Shown piece by piece: positions 17,832-26,200 of a DNA stretch of 64,000 nucleotides. The stretch lies in assembly GCA_003246895.1 (NCBI GenBank), contig QKCL01000035.1, forward strand, positions 23,562 to 87,561, written 5' to 3'. Source of the stretch: Spirochaetota bacterium. GTDB taxonomy: Bacteria; Spirochaetota; UBA4802; UBA5550. The first letter of the stretch is position 1, and every line of letters begins with the position of its first letter. Below the pieces are notes generated by a model. The model worked only from the letters and a program-made list of their open reading frames with translations. It was not told the DNA's origin and did no database searches. The position numbers and the translations under genes were made by a program.

Positions 17832-18224
17832 CTACATGTAGTAAACATATTGTTTAAAGTCTTCAGGATCCGGAAATGATATGGCCCGGGAAGGGCATTT
17901 GGGCATGCACCCTCTGCAAAGCATTACGCATGCGTAGGGATTTACAACCACAGCTATTCCTGTTTTTTCATTCATTTCAAAAACACCCTTTGAGCAGAAA
18001 TCCACACAGATGCCGCAGGCAGCACAGGCTTTTTCATCGATATCCGGAAACCAGTTAATTTCACGCCTGTCCTTTGTAAGTTTACGCCGTTGCCCCATCT
18101 CCTTCATAAATTTCTTCTGAAGTGACCTGTTGTTTTTACGTATTTTTTTTACATAAAGCAGCCTGATCCTTAGCAGAATAGGCATTCGAATATTTTTGTA
18201 GTTAAATGGACTGTGCTCTTTCAT
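17832..18224 (-). CDS. Ferredoxin-like protein with two Fe-S cluster motifs
   Basis: 130 residues. The first 58 are basic (many Lys and Arg) and not like a standard ferredoxin. Then come Cys67-x2-Cys70-x2-Cys73-x3-Cys77 and Cys99-x3-Cys103-x2-Cys106-x3-Cys110-Pro. The second set has an extra residue between the first two cysteines. It probably carries two [4Fe-4S] clusters and could feed electrons to reduce Co(II) corrinoids or to the radical SAM enzyme encoded nearby; both are inference. It is the first recognisable gene after the riboswitch and terminator, and ends 3 bases before CbiZ. Start could also be at Met14, Met40 or Met43. Confidence 0.8.
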   Translation of the reverse strand: MKEHSPFNYKNIRMPILLRIRLLYVKKIRKNNRSLQKKFMKEMGQRRKLTKDRREINWFPDIDEKACAACGICVDFCSKGVFEMNEKTGIAVVVNPYACVMLCRGCMPKCPSRAISFPDPEDFKQYVYYM

Positions 18225-18363
18225 TGAAGTTTCTTTTAAAACATACTCCGGGGCGGAATTTACCTGTGAAACAGCGAATTCTGGAATCCGAAAATGTTGA
18301 AATATCTCCTTATTTTTTTAACAATTTGATTGACTCCAGAATAAGAGGATATTAAACTTACTA

Positions 18364-18433
18364 TTTCAGTGATTTATCTCTCTCTTGGGAGTAAATTCTC
18401 AGGTATCCGGGTAATTGCCGTTATCCGGATACC
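18364..18433. ncRNA. Putative structured element, copy B (shared block plus hairpin)
   Basis: On the plus strand this reads TTTCAGTGATTTATC, then a pyrimidine-rich CTCTC and TGGG, a 17-base spacer, and a hairpin. The hairpin has a 9-bp perfect stem (18402-18410 with 18425-18433), three further pairs including one G-T, and an 8-base loop ATTGCCGT. The same block and loop occur at 18800-18860 with a different stem sequence, which points to a conserved structure. It lies 140 bases upstream of the ferredoxin start. Which strand is transcribed is not settled: the G-T pair fits plus-strand RNA, the position fits a minus-strand leader. I do not recognise a known family. Confidence 0.45.
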
Positions 18434-18453
18434 ACCTTAATATTCAAAAATTT

Positions 18454-18729
18454 TCATATAAGTAACTGCTGCATTCTGTTCTCAGGAACATGCACGCCCC
18501 GGAGCAATCCTCCTGCCTTTATATTTTTTATGTTCATCACTGTACCCCTGGATAAACATGGAATTAAAGACAACGCACCGAAAGATGAAAGTGATAAAAT
18601 ATGGATGGTATATAATTCAGAATTGAACTGGCAGAATTTAGATACTGCCGCTTGTAAAAACAGCAGGAACTCTATCTGTTCTGTTTTGAACAAATTGCGG
18701 AAAAGATTATAATTCAGAATTTTTTTCAT
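18454..18729 (-). CDS. Small unknown ORF, 91 residues
   Basis: The start is supported by a good ribosome binding site (GGAAGGAG, six bases before ATG). It is between the two copies of the repeated hairpin element and downstream of the cobalamin riboswitch terminator. The protein begins MKKILNYNLFRNLFKTEQ, has a hydrophobic middle (about residues 40-60) and no match I recognise. It might be a short leader-type protein, a precursor peptide for the radical SAM enzyme, or a decayed gene. Composition gives little help. It is reported because of the start signal and position, not because of homology. Confidence 0.35.
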   Translation of the reverse strand: MKKILNYNLFRNLFKTEQIEFLLFLQAAVSKFCQFNSELYTIHILSLSSFGALSLIPCLSRGTVMNIKNIKAGGLLRGVHVPENRMQQLLI

Positions 18730-18799
18730 ACCACACTCCTTCCGGATTATTTTTAAAACCCGAGTGACAGCAGATACACAATTCAGGAGTGAGTTTTTC

Positions 18800-18860
18800 T
18801 TTCAGTGATTTATCCCTCTCCTGGGCCTTTTAAAATCACATAATTGCCGCTATGTGATTT
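18800..18860. ncRNA. Putative structured element, copy A (shared block plus hairpin)
   Basis: Plus-strand TTTCAGTGATTTATCCCTCT begins the same block as at 18364, followed by TGGG, a short spacer and a perfect 10-bp stem (18833-18842 with 18851-18860) around the loop ATTGCCGC. The loop is the same as in copy B except its last base, while the stem bases differ completely. It lies about 70 bases upstream of the 91-residue ORF and just after the riboswitch terminator on the minus strand. The GTGATTT in the block could also pair with the left arm of the stem, giving an alternative fold in this copy only. Confidence 0.45.
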
Positions 18861-18874
18861 ATTATTTCCGGGCA

Positions 18875-18908
18875 TAAAAAAACCCCGAAACCTTTACTGG
18901 CCACGGGG
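18875..18908 (-). terminator. Intrinsic terminator of cobalamin riboswitch 1
   Basis: Read on the minus strand, CCCCG (18908-18904) pairs with CGGGG (18887-18883), with a weaker inner stem after one mismatch, and the hairpin is followed by seven T. It is about 60 bases past the riboswitch and far ahead of the first gene, so it is a likely expression platform: B12 bound would favour termination before the ferredoxin-cbiZ-cobN genes. Confidence 0.8.
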
Positions 18909-18968
18909 ATTCCCATTTTATCCTCGACTATTCCACAGACTGCTGCCCTGCATTGCGGATTTAGTATC

Positions 18969-19117
18969 AACAGGTCTTCTGGCTTCCGGATCATTCTGAA
19001 AAACTGAGCCTTCCCACCCTAAGGCAGTGGCATCATTTCAGTTTCAGTCCCCGGTTACAGCGATGGGTTCGCTCCCGACTTTAACGGGATTCCCTTTGAC
19101 CTCCGTGTTATGGAGGA
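18969..19117 (-). promoter_or_regulatory. Cobalamin (AdoCbl-type) riboswitch 1
   Basis: The minus strand carries the ordered conserved blocks of the cobalamin riboswitch: AAAGGGAATCCCGTTAA, then CGCTGTAACCGGGGAC, then ATGCCACTG, GGGAAGG, GATGATCCGG and the B12 box GCCAGAAGACCTG at the 3' end (near 18971-18983). A terminator follows at 18875-18908. The downstream genes are the ferredoxin, CbiZ, CobN and transport genes, which fits B12-dependent repression of the long minus-strand operon. Confidence 0.95.
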
Positions 19118-19229
19118 TTGATACAACAAATATTTCAAATAACTTTCTTTAAGACTAAAATCTTCCAGACTGCTGTCAATAAAATTTTAATTTTATTGTA
19201 ACAATTTCTCATGACTATTTAAAAAACAG

Positions 19230-19868
19230 CTACTGATATTTCAGACTATAATCTACAGTCACTACAAATGTCATACTGCTTTTCTTTGCAGCTATTTCTT
19301 TCGGAAATACCGGGAATGGACCGGCCTTTTCCACAGTAGAAACTCCTGCCCTGTTCAGAACATCATGATCACATCCATTTAATACCGATGCCGTTCCCAG
19401 AATCTTTCCTGACTTATCAAGGGTAAACTTCAATTTTACATCCCCTTCAAGATGCATTCTCCTCGCGATTGCCGGATAATACTTCCTTCTATGAATCTGC
19501 TGCAAAACCTTTGTAATGTAACTCTCCCTGACCTCCATTGCCTCTTTGGAAAGAGACTCCTGAACTTTTTCATGTCTTTTTATTATTATCTTTTTTTTCT
19601 TATCGAGAAGACGCGGAATTTCACCTGCAGAAGACTTCTTTTTCTTTACAGGCTCCACCCTCTCCCAGTTATCAAGCATTACAACATTTATCAGTGTCAT
19701 ATTGGATTTTTTTGATTTCAGAACAACCTGCTCTTCAACACCTGCCCTTGTATGCAGTTTTATTAAAAATGAAAGATGGATTACAAGAGAAAAAACAAGA
19801 GTCATTTTTAAACACTTTTCAGGGCATCTGGCAATATTCAGGATCATGGATCTGCTATTCATGTGCAA
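19230..19868 (-). CDS. tonB: TonB-family energy transducer
   Basis: 212 residues. One membrane anchor at about residues 21-39, a periplasmic spacer that is Lys-rich (KKKKSS, LLDKKKKIIIK) rather than the usual Pro-rich kind, and a C-terminal TonB domain (about 120-212) with YYPAIARRMHLEGDV, LDKSGKI and a FVVTVDYSL ending. It transmits the inner-membrane proton-motive signal from ExbB/ExbD to outer-membrane receptors. The gene overlaps exbD by 14 bases. Under cobalamin riboswitch 2, it is probably dedicated to the BtuB-like receptor at 8598-10340. The spacer seems short for crossing a wide periplasm. Confidence 0.88.
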   Translation of the reverse strand: MHMNSRSMILNIARCPEKCLKMTLVFSLVIHLSFLIKLHTRAGVEEQVVLKSKKSNMTLINVVMLDNWERVEPVKKKKSSAGEIPRLLDKKKKIIIKRHEKVQESLSKEAMEVRESYITKVLQQIHRRKYYPAIARRMHLEGDVKLKFTLDKSGKILGTASVLNGCDHDVLNRAGVSTVEKAGPFPVFPKEIAAKKSSMTFVVTVDYSLKYQ

Positions 19869-20268
19869 TATTTATCTCCCCGACTCCGGTATTTTTTATA
19901 ATATCTATTATCTTCACAAAAATTTTATATGGTATATTTTCATTTCCATAAAAAATGACACGCTTCTTGTGACCTTCCTTCACACTGATATTCTCAATCG
20001 CCTCGGAAAGTTTTACAGGCAAATCATCTACTGAAACACTTTCCTTATTGATATATACATTTTTCTTCTCATCAACAGAAACCACAACATCTGTTCTCTT
20101 GAGTTTGTCCTGATCCGTTGCCTGGGGAAGACAGACAGGAATACTCGGCTTCATAAAGGCTGAGGTTAATATAAAGAACAGAAGAAGCATGAATATTACA
20201 TCAATGAGAGGTGTAAGATTCGGCTCGGACAGTTTCTTTCTTTTTTTAAGAGACAGTTTCATCTGCAT
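19855..20268 (-). CDS. exbD: ExbD-family proton-channel subunit
   Basis: 137 residues, usual ExbD length. The N terminus is basic, then a single membrane helix with the key Asp: PLIDVIFMLLLFFILTSAF (Asp near residue 23 of the protein). The rest is the periplasmic domain. ExbD with ExbB uses proton flow to energise TonB. It overlaps exbB by up to 23 bases and tonB by 14. The start could be Met1 or Met3 (20262); both lie inside the exbB end, so translation is probably coupled. Confidence 0.92.
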   Translation of the reverse strand: MQMKLSLKKRKKLSEPNLTPLIDVIFMLLLFFILTSAFMKPSIPVCLPQATDQDKLKRTDVVVSVDEKKNVYINKESVSVDDLPVKLSEAIENISVKEGHKKRVIFYGNENIPYKIFVKIIDIIKNTGVGEINIAHE

Positions 20269-20947
20269 GCCTCAGAATATTTATTGTTTTCTCCGAAGAA
20301 TATTTCTCATCGTTTTTCTCATCTCCGTTTTCATCAGAATCTGATGTTATTCCAAAAAGAAGATTCAGTTCAGATACACGTCTTTCTATTCTGGAAATTC
20401 TTTCATAAACCAGATTCTGAAAAAAATGATGAAATCCTGTTACCGGAATAGCCACTATCAGACCAAAGGCTGTTGTCAAAAGCGCCTGCCATATTCCTCC
20501 TGCAAGAACATTTATATCGGCCTGGCCTCCCAACGCCGCTATATCCTTAAAAACATAAATCATTCCTATTACTGTACCAAGGAGCCCCATAAGGGGAGCA
20601 AGATTGGAAACTGCTGAAAGTATTGAGAGATGCTTTTCCAGCATGATAACCTGATGCTGGGATTCTACATTTACCGCTTCTTCAAGTATCTTACTGCCCC
20701 TCTCAATATTTTTGAGATAGGAATGTGTAACACGTCCTATGGCACTTTTTGATTTAGACGACAGGTCAATTGCATCTTTCAATCTTTCATCTCCAACAAG
20801 CTTTTTAACCTCTTCAAACATTGTCTTGTTTCTGCTTCTGGTTAATCTGTAGTATATAGTTCTTTCAATTGCAATGGCGAGAGCTACAATTGAAGATCCG
20901 AGAATAAAATACATTACGAAGCCGCCACGGTGTAATAGTTCCAGCAT
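20246..20947 (-). CDS. exbB: ExbB/TolQ/MotA-family proton-channel subunit
   Basis: About 233 residues with three membrane helices, as in ExbB. The typical late block SNLAPLMGLLGTVIGMIYVF and LLTTAFGLIVAIPV are present. I chose ATG at 20947 because a strong GGGAGG site lies 7 bases upstream; a TTG at 20965 would overlap that site. The C-terminal tail is long and rich in Asp, Glu and Lys. This is the first gene after cobalamin riboswitch 2 and its terminator, so the whole exbB-exbD-tonB set should be repressed by B12. Confidence 0.93.
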   Translation of the reverse strand: MLELLHRGGFVMYFILGSSIVALAIAIERTIYYRLTRSRNKTMFEEVKKLVGDERLKDAIDLSSKSKSAIGRVTHSYLKNIERGSKILEEAVNVESQHQVIMLEKHLSILSAVSNLAPLMGLLGTVIGMIYVFKDIAALGGQADINVLAGGIWQALLTTAFGLIVAIPVTGFHHFFQNLVYERISRIERRVSELNLLFGITSDSDENGDEKNDEKYSSEKTINILRHADETVS

Positions 20948-20971
20948 ATTATTTCCTCCCAACAATTAATT

Positions 20972-20999
20972 AAAAAACCCCATACCAGTTGGTATGGGG
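20972..20999 (-). terminator. Intrinsic terminator of cobalamin riboswitch 2
   Basis: A perfect 9-bp stem (CCCCATACC with GGTATGGGG) and loop AACT, followed on the minus strand by six T. It lies between the riboswitch and the exbB ribosome binding site, about 14 bases before the latter. It is a clear transcription-terminating expression platform. Confidence 0.9.
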
Positions 21000-21062
21000 T
21001 CCCATTTTTTCCACATATCATTTAAAGGTGAAGTCATCCCTACCCCGGATTTCCTCACATAA

Positions 21063-21206
21063 AACAGGCAGGTCTTCTGACTCACGGATCATCCTACTAA
21101 CCACGCCTTCCCGGAATATTCCAGTGACAATCTGTGGCTTTCGTCCCCGATTACAGCGGTGGGTCCGTACCCGAATTTAACGGGTTTCCCTATTCTCTTC
21201 TTAATT
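21063..21206 (-). promoter_or_regulatory. Cobalamin (AdoCbl-type) riboswitch 2
   Basis: Minus strand: TAGGGAAACCCGTTAAATTC, then CCACCGCTGTAATCGGGGAC, GTCACTG, CCGGGAAGGCG, GGATGATCCGTGAGT and the near-canonical B12 box AGTCAGAAGACCTGCCTG at 21064-21081. The order matches the cobalamin riboswitch. With the terminator at 20972-20999 it should shut off exbB-exbD-tonB when B12 is plentiful. Confidence 0.96.
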
Positions 21207-21281
21207 CAAAGAAGAACCTGATTTATACAAAAGTTATTTCTAACATCAATTTTTGTAAGAACTTGTCAAGAAAAAAATCAT

Positions 21282-22019
21282 TTAATCTCTGGCTAAATGC
21301 ACGACCCTGAAGGCAATAATAAAGAAGACAATTCCCAGAAACAGCAGAACCAGGACAGAAGCCTTGTCCGGCATATCACCATAGGCGGAACTTCTTATTA
21401 CTGATGATGCATGAGTAAGGGGGATAAAATACAGTATTTTCTGTACAATTTCAGGCATATTCTTCATGGGGAAAAAAGTACCTCCCAGAAAAGCCATTGG
21501 CGTAATTACAAAATTTGACAGCAGTGCCTGATCAGCATGTGACTTAACCACCATTGCAAGCCCCACTGCCAGTGATGCGAAGAGAAAACTGTTTAGAAAT
21601 ATGCCTGTCCAGAAGAAGATGCCGTAGTGCAGTTTTACTCCTGAGATGAAACCCACCGCAAGAATTATAGCAACAGCCATGAAAGATCGTGTCATTCCGG
21701 CCAGAACTTCTCCTGCAACAAATGCAATATTCCTGACCGGTGAGGCCTGAAACTCCTCAAAAATCTTCCAGTAAAATCTGGCCACATTGATTTCAGATGC
21801 TATTCCGAATGAATAAATCATACTGCTCATCGCCGCAAGGCCTGGAATCAGAAATTCCATATAGGGCCTGGAGCCCACGTCAAAATTTTTCCCCATGCCG
21901 AATCCGAATGCAATGAGATAAAGTGTAGGAGATACCGACATGGAAGCCACCTGCCTCCAGAATTTTCTTCTGAGAATAAGCAGTTCTCTGAGATATATGG
22001 CAAAACATTCATTAATCAT
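21282..22019 (-). CDS. ABC-2 type transporter permease (copy B)
   Basis: 245 residues, six membrane segments. It is closely similar to the permease at 3741-4475 over its full length (shared EFLIPGL, INVARFYWKIFEEFQ, GEVLAGMTR and VKSHADQ), so it is a recent paralogue. It begins directly after the stop of its ATPase gene. It ends about 75 bases before riboswitch 2, on the 5' side, so this riboswitch does not control it. Direction of transport is probably export, cargo unknown. Confidence 0.88.
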   Translation of the reverse strand: MINECFAIYLRELLILRRKFWRQVASMSVSPTLYLIAFGFGMGKNFDVGSRPYMEFLIPGLAAMSSMIYSFGIASEINVARFYWKIFEEFQASPVRNIAFVAGEVLAGMTRSFMAVAIILAVGFISGVKLHYGIFFWTGIFLNSFLFASLAVGLAMVVKSHADQALLSNFVITPMAFLGGTFFPMKNMPEIVQKILYFIPLTHASSVIRSSAYGDMPDKASVLVLLFLGIVFFIIAFRVVHLARD

Positions 22020-22922
22020 TTATAATTCCTTAATTCCGGATCCTACATTTCCGTTTCCTGAAAGACCGATCTTTTTACCGGTTATTGCAATGAAGGCGTC
22101 TTCCAGATTAACCCTTCTCTTTGTAAATCCCTCATAACCGCTGGCAATAAACCTGTTGGCATCCTCGGATGACTGGAAAAACTCGGTATAGAGCCCGTCC
22201 TCCCCGAGTATGTCAACGGCCCAGCTTCCAAGCTTTTCCATAAAGGAGGCAGGAGTGTTCACTGCAACTATTTCCCCCTTTTCCAGAAAGGCAACCCTCT
22301 CTGCAAGGAACTCAGCTTCCTCAATATAATGGGTTGTCAGAAAGATTGTCGTGCCGTCCTGCTGTATCTTTTTGATGAGAGACCAGATTTTACGCCTTAT
22401 CCCCGGATCAAGCCCTGTAGTAGGCTCATCAAGAAAAATTATTCTGGGAGAATGAAGCATTGCCCTTGCAACCATGACCCTTCGTTTGAGGCCTCCTGAA
22501 AGATGTTTCACTAGGCTTTCAGATCTGTCACTCATATCAATGTATCCGAGAAGAGCCTCAATCCTCTCTTTTCTGTCGCTTTTCTTCATGCCGAAAAGCC
22601 GCCCATGTATATCAAGATTCTGCCTCACCGTTAGTTCGGGATCAAGATTTATGACCTGAGGCACAAGGCCGAACTGTCTCCTTGATTCAATTCTGTTGAT
22701 CTCAATGTCCTTCCCGTTCAGAAGGGCAGTTCCGGACGTGGCCCTGGAGAGGCCGGTGAGAATTCTTATTGTAGTCGTTTTACCCGATCCGTTGGGCCCC
22801 AGATATGCGAAGAGCTCACCAGGTGCCACATTAAGATTTATCCCCTTGAGGGCCTCAACCTTTTTGAATTTCTTTTTTAAATTTTTAATTTCAATAATAT
22901 TGTCCATGCAAACCCGATACAT
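22020..22922 (-). CDS. ABC transporter ATPase (copy B)
   Basis: About 300 residues. Walker A GPNGSGKT, signature LSGGLKRR, Walker B IIFLDEPTTGLDP and TTHYIEEAEFLAER are intact. It matches the ATPase at 4475-5455 closely but ends in GNGNVGSGIKEL and lacks the His-rich tail. Start is ambiguous: ATG at 22922 comes 1 base after the stop of the small membrane protein gene, ATG at 22907 gives the typical MDNIIEIKNL start, and an upstream TTG at 22961 would overlap the previous gene. It powers the copy B permease. Confidence 0.88.
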   Translation of the reverse strand: MYRVCMDNIIEIKNLKKKFKKVEALKGINLNVAPGELFAYLGPNGSGKTTTIRILTGLSRATSGTALLNGKDIEINRIESRRQFGLVPQVINLDPELTVRQNLDIHGRLFGMKKSDRKERIEALLGYIDMSDRSESLVKHLSGGLKRRVMVARAMLHSPRIIFLDEPTTGLDPGIRRKIWSLIKKIQQDGTTIFLTTHYIEEAEFLAERVAFLEKGEIVAVNTPASFMEKLGSWAVDILGEDGLYTEFFQSSEDANRFIASGYEGFTKRRVNLEDAFIAITGKKIGLSGNGNVGSGIKEL

Positions 22923-22923
22923 G

Positions 22924-23184
22924 CTATTTATTCTTTTTTTGTGGCCGCAGTCCCTTGACAACTTTTATGCAGAGGGAAAGAAGAATGACTATGAAGCCAG
23001 CCCTGAAAATGCCAAGACTCACAAAGAGATGTCTGTCTTGTGAAGCTATTGAAGCAGGGTCAGTCCCACTGTAAATAACATCAAGTATTATGTAGTCATA
23101 TAAGAGGCTTGCGATAAGAAGGAGAGATCCCACAATCATCATTTTCAGTTCAAAGGTCATTTGCAGTTTAAAAATACTTTTCAT
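22924..23184 (-). CDS. Small two-helix membrane protein, unknown
   Basis: 86 residues with two hydrophobic segments (about 15-33 and 55-74) and a basic C terminus (RPQKKNK). It is the first gene of the copy B ABC-2 unit and its stop is 1 base before a likely start of the ATPase, so translation may be coupled. No family recognised. It could be an accessory subunit of the transporter. The unit starts after the RND gene terminator. Confidence 0.6.
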   Translation of the reverse strand: MKSIFKLQMTFELKMMIVGSLLLIASLLYDYIILDVIYSGTDPASIASQDRHLFVSLGIFRAGFIVILLSLCIKVVKGLRPQKKNK

Positions 23185-23256
23185 TTATAGCCACCTCGCA
23201 GATTTTAACTAAAGCTATTCACCGATACCATAGATACAAGCAGAATATTCAATCAT

Positions 23257-23280
23257 AAAAAAAAATGCCCCTCAGGGGCA
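23257..23280 (-). terminator. Intrinsic terminator after the RND transporter gene
   Basis: TGCCCCTCAGGGGCA (23266-23280) forms a tight hairpin and is followed on the minus strand by nine T. It lies five bases after the RND stop codon and separates that gene from the downstream ABC-2 unit. Confidence 0.92.
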
Positions 23281-23284
23281 CTTT

Positions 23285-26200
23285 TCACTTCTTCTTTCTT
23301 ATTATGAGTTTATTGAGAATACCCTTTTTACAGCTTTTCGGTGCCCCGCCAGATCCCTCTTCAGTTTCAGAACCGAAAATTGTGGGTCTCATATGGATTC
23401 CTAGCGGACACAAAAGACGGCATGTTCCCCTTTTTACATCCTCTGCGATATTGTAAAAGCATGGAACAAGTACGAGTGTTATTACCGTGGCAAAAATAAG
23501 TCCGTATCCGAATCCAAGGGCAAGAGGAGCCACCATATAGTTTTTGTCACCTATACCGTATATACTCGGCAGAAGCCCCAGAACAGTGGTTCCTGTTGTA
23601 AGGATAATGGGCCTGAGGCGCAGCACGGCAGCCTCCGCAATTGCATCCTTCAGACTGTGATCCTCATCCCGTTTCAGATTTATAAATTCAACGAGTGTAA
23701 CCGTATTGCTGACTATTACACCTGCAAGGCTGAAGAGCGCAAGGATACTCATAAAACAGAGAGGCTCTCCATGAAGGAACAGCGCCCCGATTACTCCGAT
23801 AAAAGCAAATGGTATGGCACTCATTACAACAAACGGCACCATCAGGGATTTAAAAAAGACAGCCAGTATAATAAAGATGACCACAAGGGCTATCTGGAAG
23901 AACACTCCAAGTTCAGACAAGCTTTCCTTTGTGTCCTCCTGTTCTCCACCGTATGAAACAAAATAATCGGGATATTTTTTTGATATGCCGGAGAATTTCA
24001 TTGCCAGATCCTTATTTACCGCCATTGAATTTGTCTTTGCAAGATCTACATTGGCTTTTACCTGCACTATACGCTTGTAATTCAGTCTGTTTATCTGTGA
24101 ATAACCGGGCTGTGTAACCCTCTTTGTCACCATCCCAAGAGGAATCAGTCCTCCCTGATTGTTGGAGATCATTACTTCGTTAAGCCCCTTCATTCTTTTC
24201 CGTGTATTTTCATTGAAACGGACTCTCAGTGTTATTTCATCCTCTCCGTCTCGGACAGTGGTTGCCTGTGCTCCCTCAAAGGATGCATTTATTGATGTTG
24301 CGATATCCCTGACAGAAAGCTTTGCCCTGGTAGCGAGGAGCTCATCGGTTTTGTACCTGAACTCTGTCTTTCCCGGTTCAAAGTCCGACCTTATATCAAA
24401 TACTCCCTTTACTGTTTTAAGGTAGGAGATATATTCACCGGCTATTTTGTTGAGGGTATCAAAATCCTTACCCCTTATCTCTATATTTATCGGATCCCCC
24501 ACCGGCGGTCCCGACTCCTGTACCGCAACATTGACACGCATATTGCCGGCTATTTCACCTTTTGACTGTGCCGTACTTATGTCACGCCGCAACTGTTCCT
24601 CTATTTCGGATGCTATCCGATCCCTGTCCTTTTCAGGTGTGAGATAAATAAATATAGTTGATTTATGGGTTCCGTCTCCGGGCTTTGGATCAAGCCCATC
24701 CGCAACTTCGGTACCTACCCTTGAGTAAAAACACTCAAGTTCCTTTTTAGGAAGCTTTCCTATTATTGCTTCAATTTTTTTAATCTCCCTCAGGTTGGCA
24801 TCAAGGTTTCTGCTGTTGGGAAGATAGGTTTTGATCTCAATATTCTCGGATCCACCTCCTGGAAAGAATACAAAACCGACTACAGGGAGAAGTTTTAATG
24901 ACGCCACAAGAAGCAGAAAGAGAGACAATACTGTTACATACCGGAACTTCAGCATGAACTTCAAAAATTTCATATACTTAAGCTGAACCCTGCCGAATAG
25001 ACCCTTCTCCAGTCTCTCTCCGTCTTCAAGAACAGTAGCCTCTTCCTCCCTGCCTTCATGTTTGTGCCCTTTCATGAATGAATCAAGAATCGAAGGAAGC
25101 AGAAAAAGGGCCACAATCCATGAAGCGGCAAGGCATATCATTACCACCATTGGTATATACTTTATGAATTTACCCATTATTCCTGTTAAAAGCATGAGGG
25201 GTGTAAATGCCGCTGAAATACATAGGAATGTAACAGTAACAGGCCACACAAGCTCCTTCACGCATTTCATTATTGCTTCATTTTTTCTCATGCCCATTTC
25301 ATAATACCGGTGAGCGTTTTCTGAAATTACTATTCCAAAATCAACAATCATTCCAAGAACCATTATCATTCCGAAGAGACTGACAACATTAAGAGTTACA
25401 CCGAAATAGCCCATACCGATAAAGGCGAACATAAATACCAGGGGGATAGTTGCAGTCACTATTATGGCCATCCTCATCCCAAGAAAAAAGAAAAGAATTG
25501 CAGCAAGGAGTATAAAACCGGTAATGGCATTTGTCACAACCGATTCAATATTATTGCGGGTAAATTCACTCCTGTCGTTGAACATCTCAAGTTTCACATT
25601 TGCAACATCAGGATTAACATAAACCTTCATCTTCTCCTTGATTTTATCAGCCAGGACAAGCTCATCGGCACTTCTCTTTTTCCAGATTCTGAAAACAACA
25701 GCCCGCTTTCCGGTATATCTTTCCAGTATGTCCGGTTCTTCCACAGTATCCTTTACTGTGGCAATATCCCTTATGCGTGCAGAATATCCTGCATCATTTG
25801 AAACAATAACCGTATCAAGCACCTCATTAATATTATTGAACTGCCCCTTTGTTCTGAGTGTGTACTCATCATCACCGATTCTCAGAGGCCCTCCGGGGAG
25901 GTCTATATTTCTGTCTGAAAGTTTCCTTGTCACATCGTTCATACCGAGACGGTATTTAGCCAGTTTGCCCGGATCAACTTCTATGAGGAACTCCCTGTCA
26001 TAGAATCCGAACTTCTCCACTTCTGCCACACCATTAATGTCATAGAGGAAATCTTCAAGTCCGTCTCCTACATCCCGGAGCTTCTTCAATGAGATATCTT
26101 CATTTTTTGCAATAATTGCCACATCTATGACCTGGGTCTTGTCAACCTTGATCTCCTCTACAACCGGGTCATCTGCATTATCCGGAAGCCCCTCTACCAG

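Noticed and set aside
18530..18712. Plus-strand 60-residue frame opposite the 91-residue ORF
   Set aside because: No ribosome binding site, and it runs against the operon; it is a mirror of the minus-strand frame.
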